Assembly: GCF_900101875.1 (NCBI RefSeq) | Contig: NZ_FNAI01000001.1 | Span: forward strand, 682,001 to 746,000 | From: Mucilaginibacter pineti | GTDB taxonomy: Bacteria; Bacteroidota; Bacteroidia; Sphingobacteriales; Sphingobacteriaceae | Length of the DNA: 64,000 bases | Direction of reading: 5' to 3' | Part shown: piece by piece, positions 17,245-27,677 of the stretch | How the letters are laid out: each line of letters opens with the position of its first letter | Position numbering within the stretch: position 1 is the first letter of the stretch | Made by a program: the position numbers and the translations under genes | The notes under the pieces: model-generated | Seen by the model: only the letters and a program-made list of their open reading frames with translations | What the model was told of the DNA's origin: nothing | Database searches by the model: none

Positions 17245-18765
17245 TTATTGTTTTACGATGGCAACGCTTAAATCTTTCATATTGAGCGTTATTTTATAAT
17301 TACCTGCTGTTGATGCAGTAACGACCCACTTATTATCCGGATCGCCGGAGCTAAGCTGTACCGTTGTTGCCGACAGCGCGGGATGATCACTTACAGGGCG
17401 GTAAAATTTAGCGCCGAAATCCTTTGCTGTCCCTATCTTGAATTCCCCGGCAACCAGTGGACCGGTCCAGGTAAATACAAAAGGATCGGTGACGCTTTTA
17501 ACCATTGGCGTAGCAGCATCCAAACTCCAGCCTCCCGGCGAGGCATCGCCAATGATCCATAACGCGGTATAAGGTGGCGTAGTAATAATAGTATTTACGA
17601 TACTGATGGTATTGGTGCGCAGGTTAAGCGTGATTTTATAGGTGCTGGCGGTTGTAATATGCCATTTATTGTCAGGGTCGCCGGCGTTTAATTGTACTGC
17701 GGTAGCCGACAGATCGGGTGCGTTAGTTGTTGGTCGGTAAAATGGCGCATTAAAATCCTTCGCGGTAGCTATTTTAAAATCGCCTGCAATTAGCGGACCT
17801 GTCCAGGTAAATATAAATGAGTCGCTGGCGTCAACAGTAAGCGGTGTAACAGCGTCCAGACTCCATCCCCCCGGCGAGGCATCGCCCAATAACCATAACT
17901 GGCTAAAAGGCGCTTTCGGCGGATCGGTGCTTACAATACTAATGCTGCTGTTATGCAGGTTTAGAGTAACCTTATAATTGCCTGCTTTGGCCGCGGCTAT
18001 CTGCCATTTATTGTCCGGGTCGCCGCTGCTTACCTGGGCAGTTGTTACCGACAGGTCTGGATGATTGGTTAAGGGGCGATAAAACGCGCCGCCAAAATCC
18101 TTCACCGTGGCAATCTTAAACTCGCCTGCTGTAAGCAAACCTATGTAAGTGAACAGGTACGGATCGGTGCCATCCTGCACCATTGGCGTGGCATTACTAA
18201 TATCCCATCCTTTTGGAGTGGCATCGCCCACCATCCAAAGCGCGCTGTATGGCGGCGGTATCACTTTGTTATAGGTAGTAACTGTTAACCCAATTGTGTT
18301 GGAGTTAAATGGTGTTACCGAACCATCTGATGTGGCAATAACAATACGCAGCTCAACCGGGGTGGCAGCTGCAAACGGCAGGGTGCCAAACAGATCATTC
18401 AACGCTTCCTGAGTATAGCTTTTGGTGAGCGTATCGCGACCAAGTTTAATATTGGTGGCATTAGCAAAATTGCTACCTTTTAAATCCCACTGCAAAAAGT
18501 AGGTAATGGAACCCTGCATACCTTTTACTGTTGCTGCCGACCACTTGAGTGTAACGGCCTGCTGATCTTTCGTATCCCGGCTGAGCACAATAGTACTTGC
18601 CGATGCCGACAGTAACGGGGTTGAAGTTACCTGCGGGATAATAGTATCCTTTTTACAGGATGCGATAAACAGGGCAAAAACAGCTATCAATAATAGCCCC
18701 AAAAACGTGGGTCTGCTATTTTTATATGCTGGTGAATAAGCACCGATAAAGTTAAACGCTTTCAT
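17245..18765 (-). CDS. SusE/SusF-like surface glycan-binding lipoprotein with three repeats
   Basis: This lipoprotein (506 aa) has its lipobox at LFIASC, Cys37. Residues about 45-165 form the SusE N-terminal domain (ASASTIVLSRDTKDQQAVTL). Three tandem modules of about 107-110 residues follow, each with LW-GDA-P-GW near its start, FKIAT or FKIGT, FYRP and SGDPDNKW or AGDPDNKW. These match the starch-binding modules of SusE/SusF. It probably sits on the outer face of the outer membrane and holds alpha-glucan chains for the SusCD pair. Its place between susD and GH66 supports that role. Position 1 of the GD-SP-GW motif differs in the first repeat (ATPKGW), so binding may vary among the modules. 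Confidence 0.9.
   Translation of the reverse strand: MKAFNFIGAYSPAYKNSRPTFLGLLLIAVFALFIASCKKDTIIPQVTSTPLLSASASTIVLSRDTKDQQAVTLKWSAATVKGMQGSITYFLQWDLKGSNFANATNIKLGRDTLTKSYTQEALNDLFGTLPFAAATPVELRIVIATSDGSVTPFNSNTIGLTVTTYNKVIPPPYSALWMVGDATPKGWDISNATPMVQDGTDPYLFTYIGLLTAGEFKIATVKDFGGAFYRPLTNHPDLSVTTAQVSSGDPDNKWQIAAAKAGNYKVTLNLHNSSISIVSTDPPKAPFSQLWLLGDASPGGWSLDAVTPLTVDASDSFIFTWTGPLIAGDFKIATAKDFNAPFYRPTTNAPDLSATAVQLNAGDPDNKWHITTASTYKITLNLRTNTISIVNTIITTPPYTALWIIGDASPGGWSLDAATPMVKSVTDPFVFTWTGPLVAGEFKIGTAKDFGAKFYRPVSDHPALSATTVQLSSGDPDNKWVVTASTAGNYKITLNMKDLSVAIVKQ
17248..18249 (-). repeat. Three tandem in-gene repeats of about 336-342 bases
   Basis: Units end on the plus strand near 17571, 17907 and 18249. 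Repeats two and three share long near-identical stretches (for example around GDASPGGWSLDA), while repeat one is more diverged. This suggests a recent duplication of the binding module within the gene. Confidence 0.75.
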
Positions 18766-18786
18766 ATTAAAGGTTATTTTAATTGA

Positions 18787-20262
18787 TTAATAGCCTGGAT
18801 TTTGTACAAGATTTGGGTTGGAGTCAATCTCCTGCTGCGGTATGGGCAGCAACAGAAATTTGGCCGTAGCATTGCTTTTGCCTATCGTATGCAAAAAATC
18901 AAGCCCGTATTGCCCGTTGTTTATCCTGATCAAATCAAACCAGCGCTGGCCTTCAAAAGCAAGTTCCATGCGGCGCTCATGCAATACCGCGGTACGGAAG
19001 GCATCTTTGCTTAAACCGGTGGCAACGTTGCCTAAACCTGCCCGATTACGTACCAGGTTAAGCGGTGTTTCGGCCCCGCCCTGGCTCAGCTCGTTCATGG
19101 CTTCGGCCTGCATTAGCAAAACATCCGCGTAGCGCAAAACCGGAAAATCTTCAGGATTGGTATTATAATCTGGCGATATGGATTTGGGTACCAAAAACTT
19201 GCGCAGGTTAAAGCCCGTTGTGGAGTAAGATGCCAGATAAGCCTTACCGTCAAAAGCGGGACAGCCCGGGTAAAGTATGGTGATATCCTTACGCAGGTCA
19301 CCACTTTCGTAGCTGTTTACAAACTCCTGCGTTGGCTGATCCCAGCCATACGCGCCGCCCACAAAATCAGAATTACGTGGCCCGGTGAAGGTGCTTGCCC
19401 ATGCTGATTGATTAAAATCGTCAAAAAAGCCATAAGTAGTGGCCCCGCTGTATTGCACTTCAAATAATGATTCACCGGTATTTTTTTTGGTGGCCGAAAA
19501 ATTATCGGCATAATTGGTATTGAGCGAATAGCCCAGCGCGGTAACCTGTTTACACAGGTCAACCGTTTGCTGGTAATTGCCCAGCGTTAAATAAACCTTG
19601 GCCAATAAACCTACGGCCGAGCCTTTTGATGCCCTGCCGATATCGGCACCCGAATAGGTTGACGCTGCGGGCAGCAAACCCATGGCATCTGTAAGGTCCT
19701 GGATGATTAGCGTGTAAACATCAGCCTTGGGTGATCGTTTCAGCTTCAGGTCATCCCCTACCACCTGTGGTTTGGTAATCAAAGGCACATCGCCAAATAA
19801 CCTTACCAGGTTAAAGTAGTATAGGGCCCTTAAAAATTTGGCTTCGCCTAAAACCCGGTTCTTTAAGGCGGCATCCATATCAATGGCCGGCACTTTTTGC
19901 AATACAATATTACATTGTAAAATGCCTGGCGCGGGGCCACGGTAAATATCAAGTATCCCGGCATTGGCCGATGTGGTTACAAAATTCTGTTCGTCCTGGG
20001 TTTCAATACCATCGGTACCCCCACCTGCGCCGGTAACACTGTTACCGGCCATAATATCGGTAGTCCATATCCTGAAATTGTATAGTTTTGGGCGTTGCAA
20101 AGGCTGGTAGGCTGCGTTTACTGCATTTACAGCATCTTCGGCTGTTTTATAGTAATTGCCTGTATTAACAGAATCAAGCGGTGCTTTATCCAGGAAATCT
20201 TTTTTACAGCTCACCAATACTGCCGATAGTATGAGTGCTATGATATATTTATTGGCTTTCAT
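18787..20262 (-). CDS. SusD/RagB family outer-membrane lipoprotein
   Basis: The protein (491 aa) has a lipoprotein signal ending VLVSC (Cys19) and the N-terminal KDFLDKAPLD motif of SusD proteins. TPR-like helices and the C-terminal SusD-like region (RNRAGLGNVATGLSKD, RRMELAFEGQRWFDLIR, LLPIPQQEID) are intact. It caps the SusC channel and binds substrate at the cell surface. It starts 17 bases after the susC stop, so the two are cotranscribed and translated together. Confidence 0.95.
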   Translation of the reverse strand: MKANKYIIALILSAVLVSCKKDFLDKAPLDSVNTGNYYKTAEDAVNAVNAAYQPLQRPKLYNFRIWTTDIMAGNSVTGAGGGTDGIETQDEQNFVTTSANAGILDIYRGPAPGILQCNIVLQKVPAIDMDAALKNRVLGEAKFLRALYYFNLVRLFGDVPLITKPQVVGDDLKLKRSPKADVYTLIIQDLTDAMGLLPAASTYSGADIGRASKGSAVGLLAKVYLTLGNYQQTVDLCKQVTALGYSLNTNYADNFSATKKNTGESLFEVQYSGATTYGFFDDFNQSAWASTFTGPRNSDFVGGAYGWDQPTQEFVNSYESGDLRKDITILYPGCPAFDGKAYLASYSTTGFNLRKFLVPKSISPDYNTNPEDFPVLRYADVLLMQAEAMNELSQGGAETPLNLVRNRAGLGNVATGLSKDAFRTAVLHERRMELAFEGQRWFDLIRINNGQYGLDFLHTIGKSNATAKFLLLPIPQQEIDSNPNLVQNPGY

Positions 20263-20279
20263 TATTAATGCTTTAAAAA

Positions 20280-23200
20280 TTAAAGTGTTAAATTGATACC
20301 TAAACTAATGGTACGGGTAACGGGGTACACGCTAAAATCGATACCGTTACTGCCCACCTCGGGATCAAATCCGGTGTATTTGGTAAACGTGAACAGGTTT
20401 TGGCCGGTGACGTACAGACGCGCGCTGCTAAAGCCAATCCGTTTCATATAAAGCTGCGGAACGGTGTAACCCAGCGTGGCGGTTTTGATACGCAGGTATG
20501 AACCATCCTCCACAAACCTGTCAGATATCCGCGAATTTTTGTTAGGGTCGTTATAAATAGCCCTCGGGATGGAATTGCTTGTACCTTCTCCTTCCCATCG
20601 GCCTAAGACCCTTGTCGTCTGATTTTGGGCCACCGCCATACTTTCCTGGTAAACGTTATTGGCGTTAAATATTTTATTGCCTTGCACGCCTTGTAAAAAC
20701 ACGCTCAGATCTACACCTTTGTAGCTGAACGTATTGTTCATGGCGTAAATAAACTTAGGGTTGGGATTGCCGATGTAGGTACGGTCGGCATCGTTGATCA
20801 CGTTGTCATTATTCAAATCCTTAAACCTGATATCACCTGCCGATGTACGGTTGTAAGGATCGGCCCCGGTTTGCTGGGCCGCGTGTGCATCTACATCAAA
20901 CTGGGTTTGGAAAATGCCCTGCGTTACAAAACCATAGAAGCTATTGATAGGATGGCCAACTGAATTGATATTAATATTGCCATTTAAGCCTATGCTGCCG
21001 CCAAACAGCGAGGTATTATCGCTCAAGGCAGTGATCTTATTTTTGTTGAAGGAGATATTGGCACTTGTTGTCCAACCGAAAGAGCCCGTTAAGTTTTTAG
21101 AGGTAACCGCGATCTCGATGCCCTTATTCTCTACATTGCCCGCGTTACCATAAGGCGCCGCCCCCGAGTAACCGGTTGATATGGGCAGGTTAATAGGTAC
21201 CAGCATACCAGTTGTTTTTTTGATGTAGCCATCTATATTAAGGGTAATACGTTGGTTCAGGAATGTGGCATCGATACCCAAATTGCTTTGCTTAACTGTT
21301 TCCCAATGAAGGTTGGGATTGGCCGCGTTCAGCGCAATTTCGGCAGGTACTACAGTGCCGTTAAAGTTATAAACCGCCGATGTAAGTACCGATGCGAAGG
21401 AATAATTACCAATGTTTTGGTTACCGGTTTCGCCATAGCCGGCGCGTATTTTCAGGTCATCAAAAAAGGTGATATTTTTAAAAAATGGTTCCTGCGTAAC
21501 CCGCCAGGCTAAAGATGCTGATGGGAAGGTGCCATATTTATTGTTATCGCCAAAGCGTGATGAACCATCTCGCCTGATGGTAGCCGTTAGCAGGTAACGG
21601 TCTTTAAAGGTATAGTTGGCGCGGCCTACGTAGGATAACAATGACCACTCGGAACCATCGCCCTGCAGTACAGGGTTTAACGTGCCGTTGTTCAGCTGCT
21701 GGGTAACATCGCTGGCAAAGCCGCTTACATTACCGCCTGCAAAATGGTAGGCGTTGCTTTGCGCATCGGTACCTGCCAGCAAGGTTAGGTGGTGATCTTT
21801 ACCGAAGAATTTATCGTAAGTTAAAAAGTTATCCCAGGTATAGGTAATGCTCCTGTTATACTGCTCGGCCAGGTAAGAATTTGGCTGGGGAATAGGTTGA
21901 TAATTATACTTTGGCGACCAGGTGCGGCTGTTAAAAAACGACGCCTGCATCCCTCCCGTTGTTTTAAAGGTTAAGCCCGGTAAAATAGTAGCTTCAGCAT
22001 ATACCGATCCTAATAAATTATAACCTTCGGTATTATTTTTAACCAGGTTTGCTGTCGCGATGGGATTTTTCACATCGCCATAAAATTGCGGCTGACCTAC
22101 CGGCCCCGCATAAGTACCATCGGCATTAAAAATTGCCTGAGCAGGATTGGCTGCCATGGCACTACGGATATCATATGATCCACTTGGTTTTTCATCGTGA
22201 TTTAGGGTTAAGTTGTTACCGAATTTTAACCATTTAAGCACTTTATTATTGCCGTTAAACTGTACGGTATACCTACGGTAGCCTGTGCCAATAATAATGC
22301 CTTTTTGATCAAGCACGCTACCGGATACATAGTAGTCTGACTTATCGGTGCCGCCCGAGTAGGACAGCGTGTAGCTTTGGATAGGCGCTGTGCGGAACAA
22401 AGCATCCAGCCAGTTGGTACCCGCGCCCAATGATTTCGGATCGGCATAGGCCGGGTTGGTTGATTGGTTGTTGTTGGCCAGCAATTCATTGTTTAGCTGC
22501 GCAAACTGACTGGCGTTGAGCAGCTTTACCATATTGGTAGCTTTTTGCACACCGGCAAAGGCATTTATATTTAAGTGACTTGCCCCCGCGCTGCCTTTTT
22601 TGGTAGTGATAAGCACCACGCCGTTTGCACCGCGCGAACCGTAAATGGCGGCTGCGGATGCATCTTTCAGCACATCGAAAGAAGCCACATCGTCGGGGTT
22701 AATGGTATTCAACGGTACGTCGGTAGGTACACCGTCGATAACCAGCAAGGGATCGGCATTGTTGATGGTACCTACCCCGCGGACCCTGATGGTAACATTA
22801 CTGCCCGGCGAACCCGACGTGAGCGCCTGTACGCCAGCCGCCCGTCCTTCAATAGCCTGCCCAATATCTGGCACTGGCTGCGAGGAGATTTCTTTAATAT
22901 TAACCGATGTTACCGCGCCGGTAACATCTTTCTTTTTTTGTGTACCGTAACCGATCACCACTACCTCGTTAAGAGCTTTTACGTTCGCGGCAAGCACCAC
23001 ATCCAGGATGGTCTTATCTGCAACAGGTACTTCCTGCGTAGTATAGCCTAAAAAGCTGAACACCAGTATGGCGTTTTGATCTTTAACTTGGAGCTTAAAA
23101 TTACCGTTGCCATCAGTAAGTGTTCCGTTGGCAGTACCTTTTTCGGTAACGGATACGCCGGGCAGCACGCCTGCGGCATCGGCGACTTTACCACTGATGC

Positions 23201-23354
23201 TTAAGGCTTGCACCGGACTGGCAGATACCGGGACCGCTGCAGCCCTTACCGATGCAAAAGCGCATACTGGCATTGCCAGGAGCAACACCAGCGGACTAAT
23301 GGCAATTGTTTTTTTGGACACGCCAAAGTGTAAGTTTCGTAAACGAAATTTCAT
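20280..23354 (-). CDS. SusC/RagA family TonB-dependent transporter (alpha-glucan PUL)
   Basis: The protein has 1024 residues. After a long signal region (ending near VCAFASVRA) comes a carboxypeptidase-like domain (about 50-130, SISGKVADAAGVLPGVSV), then the plug (VVIGYGTQKKKDVTGAV and IRVRGVGTINNADPLLVIDG) and a 22-strand-type barrel ending FSVYPVTRTISLGINLTL. There is no STN domain, which fits regulation by an HTCS rather than by sigma/anti-sigma. It imports oligosaccharides with energy from TonB. It leads the minus-strand susC-susD-susE-GH66-glycosidase operon. Confidence 0.95.
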   Translation of the reverse strand: MKFRLRNLHFGVSKKTIAISPLVLLLAMPVCAFASVRAAAVPVSASPVQALSISGKVADAAGVLPGVSVTEKGTANGTLTDGNGNFKLQVKDQNAILVFSFLGYTTQEVPVADKTILDVVLAANVKALNEVVVIGYGTQKKKDVTGAVTSVNIKEISSQPVPDIGQAIEGRAAGVQALTSGSPGSNVTIRVRGVGTINNADPLLVIDGVPTDVPLNTINPDDVASFDVLKDASAAAIYGSRGANGVVLITTKKGSAGASHLNINAFAGVQKATNMVKLLNASQFAQLNNELLANNNQSTNPAYADPKSLGAGTNWLDALFRTAPIQSYTLSYSGGTDKSDYYVSGSVLDQKGIIIGTGYRRYTVQFNGNNKVLKWLKFGNNLTLNHDEKPSGSYDIRSAMAANPAQAIFNADGTYAGPVGQPQFYGDVKNPIATANLVKNNTEGYNLLGSVYAEATILPGLTFKTTGGMQASFFNSRTWSPKYNYQPIPQPNSYLAEQYNRSITYTWDNFLTYDKFFGKDHHLTLLAGTDAQSNAYHFAGGNVSGFASDVTQQLNNGTLNPVLQGDGSEWSLLSYVGRANYTFKDRYLLTATIRRDGSSRFGDNNKYGTFPSASLAWRVTQEPFFKNITFFDDLKIRAGYGETGNQNIGNYSFASVLTSAVYNFNGTVVPAEIALNAANPNLHWETVKQSNLGIDATFLNQRITLNIDGYIKKTTGMLVPINLPISTGYSGAAPYGNAGNVENKGIEIAVTSKNLTGSFGWTTSANISFNKNKITALSDNTSLFGGSIGLNGNININSVGHPINSFYGFVTQGIFQTQFDVDAHAAQQTGADPYNRTSAGDIRFKDLNNDNVINDADRTYIGNPNPKFIYAMNNTFSYKGVDLSVFLQGVQGNKIFNANNVYQESMAVAQNQTTRVLGRWEGEGTSNSIPRAIYNDPNKNSRISDRFVEDGSYLRIKTATLGYTVPQLYMKRIGFSSARLYVTGQNLFTFTKYTGFDPEVGSNGIDFSVYPVTRTISLGINLTL

Positions 23355-23639
23355 ATTTCTTTAAGATTTTCAGGTTATAATTTCAAGGCATTGGCAGCCT
23401 TACGGTTATTGGTTTATAATCGCCCGTTTTTTTAACAGCGCGGGAAGTGTGCAACGTAAATTCTCTTCATAATGGTTGTTAAGTTAATAATTTGGTTTAT
23501 TGTTATCTTCTGATACCGATTGGCGGAGGCATTTTGATAAGCACTAAGTAACAGGATTGAAGACAAAGGGGATAATCACAGCATTTCAATTTAAAATCAA
23601 AATGTATCAATTTGCGGATGAGAAAATATCGGCCGGATA
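23355..23639. promoter_or_regulatory. Divergent control region between susC and the HTCS regulator
   Basis: The 285-base intergenic region separates the PUL operon (leftward) from the HTCS gene (rightward), where HTCS proteins normally bind. No exact TAnnTTTG element was found on either strand; near matches such as TAATAATTTG occur near 23490-23500. No strong repeat or hairpin was seen. Confidence 0.4.
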
Positions 23640-26600
23640 ATGTGGTTATATTTGGTTGAGGAAGGCCACTTGCTTATTTATAAACCGATTTTGAAAAAAA
23701 TATATTTCATATTGCTCCTTTTGCTTACCGCTACTGTTGCCTATAGTCAGCAGGCATCGTACTATTTTAAAAACTACCAAGTACAAAACGGCCTGTCAAG
23801 CAATACCATCACCAGCATTTTGCAGGACAAAAAGGGCTTTATGTGGTTTGGCAGCCGCAACGGGCTCAACCGGTTTGATGGCAATGTTTTTAAGCTATTT
23901 GGCAATAAGCTCGGCGATAGCACCAGCATTGGTAGTAATTCTATATTCAGCTTATATGAGGATAGCAGGGAAACCATTTGGGTGGGCACTTACAAGGGCA
24001 TTTACCTGTTTAATCCCTTAAAGGAAAGCTTTACCGCTTTTAAACTGATAGCCCCCGGCGAGGTGAGGTATATCACGGGCGATAAACAGCACCACATCTG
24101 GATCATATCCGACCTTAACCTGTACCGGTACGACGAGCTGACTAACACGGTAAGCACTTATCCCCTGGGTACCGATCAAACCATTACCATGAATATGGCT
24201 GCCGACGGCTCGCTATGGACGGCAACATCAAAGGGCTTTATCAATCATTATAATACCGCAGGAAAAAAGCTGGCCGGGTATGAGCTGGCAACGGCAAACG
24301 GTGGCCATAAATTTTCAGCCATCCAGGAAATTTATCCGGTGGGCGATACATCGGTAATAGCCGGCACCATGAACCAGGCGGTGTTGTATAACTACAAAAA
24401 CAAGCGACTGCTTAACATTCTTCAAGATCAGAAAACATCGGCAGATGTCCATGTGCACGTTATTTTTCACCAGAATGACGGCAATTACTGGTTTGGCACA
24501 GAGAATGGCCTGTACATTTATACCCTGCAAACCAGCAAAACCACCATAGTACAAAAACAATACAGCAACCCATACGCCATCACTGATAACATTATATCGG
24601 CTATTTACCAGGATCGTGAAGGCGGTACCTGGATAGGAACTTATTTTGGCGGCCTAAACTACTACTCGGGCCAGTACAACAATTTTAAGAAATATTTCCC
24701 CGAGCCAGGTATCAACAGCCTGAGCGGGAATATTGTGCACGAAATAACCAAAGACCGGTTTGGAAATCTATGGGTGGGTACCGAGGATGCAGGGCTTAAT
24801 AAGGTAGACCTGAAAACAGGCTTTGTTAAACACTTCTTGCCCGGTAAAGAGCCCGGAAGCATAGCATACCGGAACATACATGGCCTTGTGGCCGATGGAA
24901 ACATGCTTTGGATAGGCACCTACGAACATGGGCTTGATGTGATGGACCTACGGACGGAAAAGGTGGTCAAGCACTATACTTCTGGTCTGGGCGGCCGGTC
25001 GTTCAGCAGCAATTTTATTGTATCGCTATACAAAACCCACCAGGGGGACATTTTAGTTGGTACCTGGAACGGGCTGTTCAAGTACAATCCACAAAGCGAT
25101 GATTTTTCAGCTATCCCATTTTTTACCGGGCATATACAATCTATAAAGGAAGACCGCCAGGGTACTTTGTGGGTAAGCACCTATGGCACCGGCGTATATT
25201 ATTTAAATGAAGCCAAAAACAGCAAAGGCCATATTTATTACCAAGCGGGTAAGGTCAACAGCATTTTAAACGATTATGTAAACGGCTTATTTATTGATAA
25301 GCGGTATAACATGTGGTTTTGTACCGAGGGTGGATTAAGCAGCTATAATCCGCAAACCAGGCAGGTAAGTAATTACACCACAGAAAACGGGCTGCCCGAC
25401 AATCAGGTCTTCAGGGTGCAGGAGGATGAAAGCGGCAAGCTTTGGATATCGACTGCTAAGGGCCTTGGTCGGTTTGACCCGACAAACAATACCTTTAGCA
25501 ATTACCATACGGTTAATGGCTTGCCAACGGAGCAGTTCAACTACAATTCATCGTACCGCGATGCCGACGGAACCATGTATTATGGCACCGTAAAGGGTAT
25601 GGTAAGCTTTATGCCTACAAAGTTTGTACGCAACCCTTACGTACCACCGGTTTATATCACCGGTTTGCAGGTAAATAACCAGGAAATTACTGCGGGGATA
25701 AAAGGATCTGCCCTACAAAATTCTATTACTTACTCGCCTCAGATCACCCTACCTTACAGCAGCTCCAACATCAGTATGGATGTAGCGGCCCTGAGCTATG
25801 TGATACCCGAAATGAATGGCTTTGCCTATAAAATGGATGGCATCGATAAAAACTGGATAAACTTTAAAAACAACCGTAAAATATATTACACCAAGCTGCC
25901 TGCCGGCGATTATGTTTTTAACCTGAAGGGATCAAACAGCGAAGGCGTTTGGAATAATAAAGTTGTTAAGTTAAGCGTACATATTTTGCCACCTTTTTAT
26001 GCCACGTTATGGGCTTATGCACTGTATTTAATTATTGTGGCGGGCGTAATAATTACCATTGTGCGATATTACCATTTGGCCGTTAGCGAGAAAAACAAAA
26101 GACGAATTGAAACTATTGAAATTAATACCGAGCGGGAAATTTACAACGCAAAAATTGAGTTTTTCACCAACGTGGCGCATGAGATACGAACGCCGCTCAC
26201 GCTGATAAAAATGCCTTTGGATAAACTTATTAACCGCGAATTTGACGACCCCGAAACCATCGAGAACCTTGCTATGATAAAGAAAAACACAAACCGGCTA
26301 ATTGGCCTCACCAACCAGCTGCTGGATTTCAGGAAGGCCGAGGCCAACAAGTTTAGCCTGAATTTTTCAAAAACAGATATCAATGAATTGCTGAATGAGG
26401 TTTACGCCACCTTTAAACCCGCAGCCGAATTAAAAACCCTCACTTATAAACTGCAACTGCCCCGAATAACCCTGCATGCTTATGTTGACCATGAGGCGCT
26501 TAAAAAGATACTAAGCAACCTGTTTAACAACGCTATTAAATACGCGGCCCAGACTGCTGTAATAAAACTGCTGCCCTTTAGCAGCGAGGATGAAATGTTC

Positions 26601-27677
26601 AGGGTTGAGATCAGGAATGATGGTTTCCTAATACCGGCCGAATTGCAGGATAAGATCTTTGAACCTTTTTACCGCATTAAAGAAACAGAAAAAGAAGCCG
26701 GTACCGGGATTGGTTTGCCGCTGGCCAAATCATTAACCTTATTGCATAAAGGAACCCTGGAGCTTAAGCCATCCATTAACGCGCAAAATATTTTCCTGTT
26801 ATCACTGCCCATGCACCAGGAAACCGAAATAGATTTAGGCGGGAAAGAAGAACCGCTTATTAAAGAACCAGAAGTACCCGAAAGCACCGATACTGACAAA
26901 AGCAAGCCATACATATTACTGGTAGAGGACAATAAGGAGATACTAAACTACCTTACCCGCGAGTTGACATCAACCTACTATGTGCTGAAAGCCAGTAACG
27001 GGCTGGAAGCGTTGGATGTGTTGCAAAGGGAGAATGTGCAGATAGTGATCAGCGATATTATGATGCCGGTGATGGACGGTATTGAGCTGGTTAAAAAGAT
27101 GAAAACCGATGTACAGCACAGCCACATCCCTATTATACTGCTTACCGCCAAAAACTCGCTTAACTCCAAAATTGAGGGGCTGGAAGTTGGTGCTGATGCT
27201 TATATCGAAAAACCGTTTGCCTTTGAACATTTGCTGGCCCAGCTCAACAATCTCCTGGTGAACCGCAATATGATGAAGGAGTATTTCGCGCGGTCGCCCT
27301 TAACCCACATTAAAGGCATAGCGGTTTCAAAGGCCGATAAGGATTTTCTTGACCGCCTGAACAAGGTTATTTATGACCATATTACTGATATGGAATTGGA
27401 TGTTGACCAGCTATCTGGTATGATGAACATGAGCCGCCCTACCCTGTACCGCAAGATAAAAGGCATATCAGACATGACACCCAATGAACTGATCAATCTT
27501 TCTCGTCTTAAAAAAGGCGCAGAATTGCTCGCTGAAGGCGATCGCAAGATCAACGAGGTTGCCAATATGATTGGTTATACATTACCTACTAATTTTTCAC
27601 GCGACTTTCAAAGACAGTTTGGGGTAAGCCCTTCTATTTATGTTTATAATCTTAAAGGAGATCAAAAACAGGTATAA
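23640..27677 (+). CDS. Hybrid two-component system regulator (HTCS) of the alpha-glucan PUL
   Basis: One 1345-residue chain joins a sensor kinase and a DNA-binding regulator. The signal peptide or first TM segment is KKIYFILLLLLTATVAYSQ. Two-bladed propeller repeats (reg_prop, with recurring WFG/WIGT motifs) fill about 40-700, followed by a Y_Y_Y domain and a TM segment (about 790-812). HisKA carries His847 in VAHEIRTPLTL. The HATPase has NLFNNAIKYA and GTGIGLPLAKS. The receiver has Asp1139 in ISDIMMPVMDG. An AraC-type HTH closes the protein. It senses an oligosaccharide in the periplasm and activates the divergent operon. A TTG at 23691 would give a more usual signal peptide than the ATG used here. 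Confidence 0.95.
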   Translation: MWLYLVEEGHLLIYKPILKKIYFILLLLLTATVAYSQQASYYFKNYQVQNGLSSNTITSILQDKKGFMWFGSRNGLNRFDGNVFKLFGNKLGDSTSIGSNSIFSLYEDSRETIWVGTYKGIYLFNPLKESFTAFKLIAPGEVRYITGDKQHHIWIISDLNLYRYDELTNTVSTYPLGTDQTITMNMAADGSLWTATSKGFINHYNTAGKKLAGYELATANGGHKFSAIQEIYPVGDTSVIAGTMNQAVLYNYKNKRLLNILQDQKTSADVHVHVIFHQNDGNYWFGTENGLYIYTLQTSKTTIVQKQYSNPYAITDNIISAIYQDREGGTWIGTYFGGLNYYSGQYNNFKKYFPEPGINSLSGNIVHEITKDRFGNLWVGTEDAGLNKVDLKTGFVKHFLPGKEPGSIAYRNIHGLVADGNMLWIGTYEHGLDVMDLRTEKVVKHYTSGLGGRSFSSNFIVSLYKTHQGDILVGTWNGLFKYNPQSDDFSAIPFFTGHIQSIKEDRQGTLWVSTYGTGVYYLNEAKNSKGHIYYQAGKVNSILNDYVNGLFIDKRYNMWFCTEGGLSSYNPQTRQVSNYTTENGLPDNQVFRVQEDESGKLWISTAKGLGRFDPTNNTFSNYHTVNGLPTEQFNYNSSYRDADGTMYYGTVKGMVSFMPTKFVRNPYVPPVYITGLQVNNQEITAGIKGSALQNSITYSPQITLPYSSSNISMDVAALSYVIPEMNGFAYKMDGIDKNWINFKNNRKIYYTKLPAGDYVFNLKGSNSEGVWNNKVVKLSVHILPPFYATLWAYALYLIIVAGVIITIVRYYHLAVSEKNKRRIETIEINTEREIYNAKIEFFTNVAHEIRTPLTLIKMPLDKLINREFDDPETIENLAMIKKNTNRLIGLTNQLLDFRKAEANKFSLNFSKTDINELLNEVYATFKPAAELKTLTYKLQLPRITLHAYVDHEALKKILSNLFNNAIKYAAQTAVIKLLPFSSEDEMFRVEIRNDGFLIPAELQDKIFEPFYRIKETEKEAGTGIGLPLAKSLTLLHKGTLELKPSINAQNIFLLSLPMHQETEIDLGGKEEPLIKEPEVPESTDTDKSKPYILLVEDNKEILNYLTRELTSTYYVLKASNGLEALDVLQRENVQIVISDIMMPVMDGIELVKKMKTDVQHSHIPIILLTAKNSLNSKIEGLEVGADAYIEKPFAFEHLLAQLNNLLVNRNMMKEYFARSPLTHIKGIAVSKADKDFLDRLNKVIYDHITDMELDVDQLSGMMNMSRPTLYRKIKGISDMTPNELINLSRLKKGAELLAEGDRKINEVANMIGYTLPTNFSRDFQRQFGVSPSIYVYNLKGDQKQV

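Noticed and set aside
22575..23051. Antisense open frame of 158 codons inside susC
   Set aside because: It is a shadow frame in a GC-richer coding region; susC is intact and the antisense peptide has no recognisable domain.
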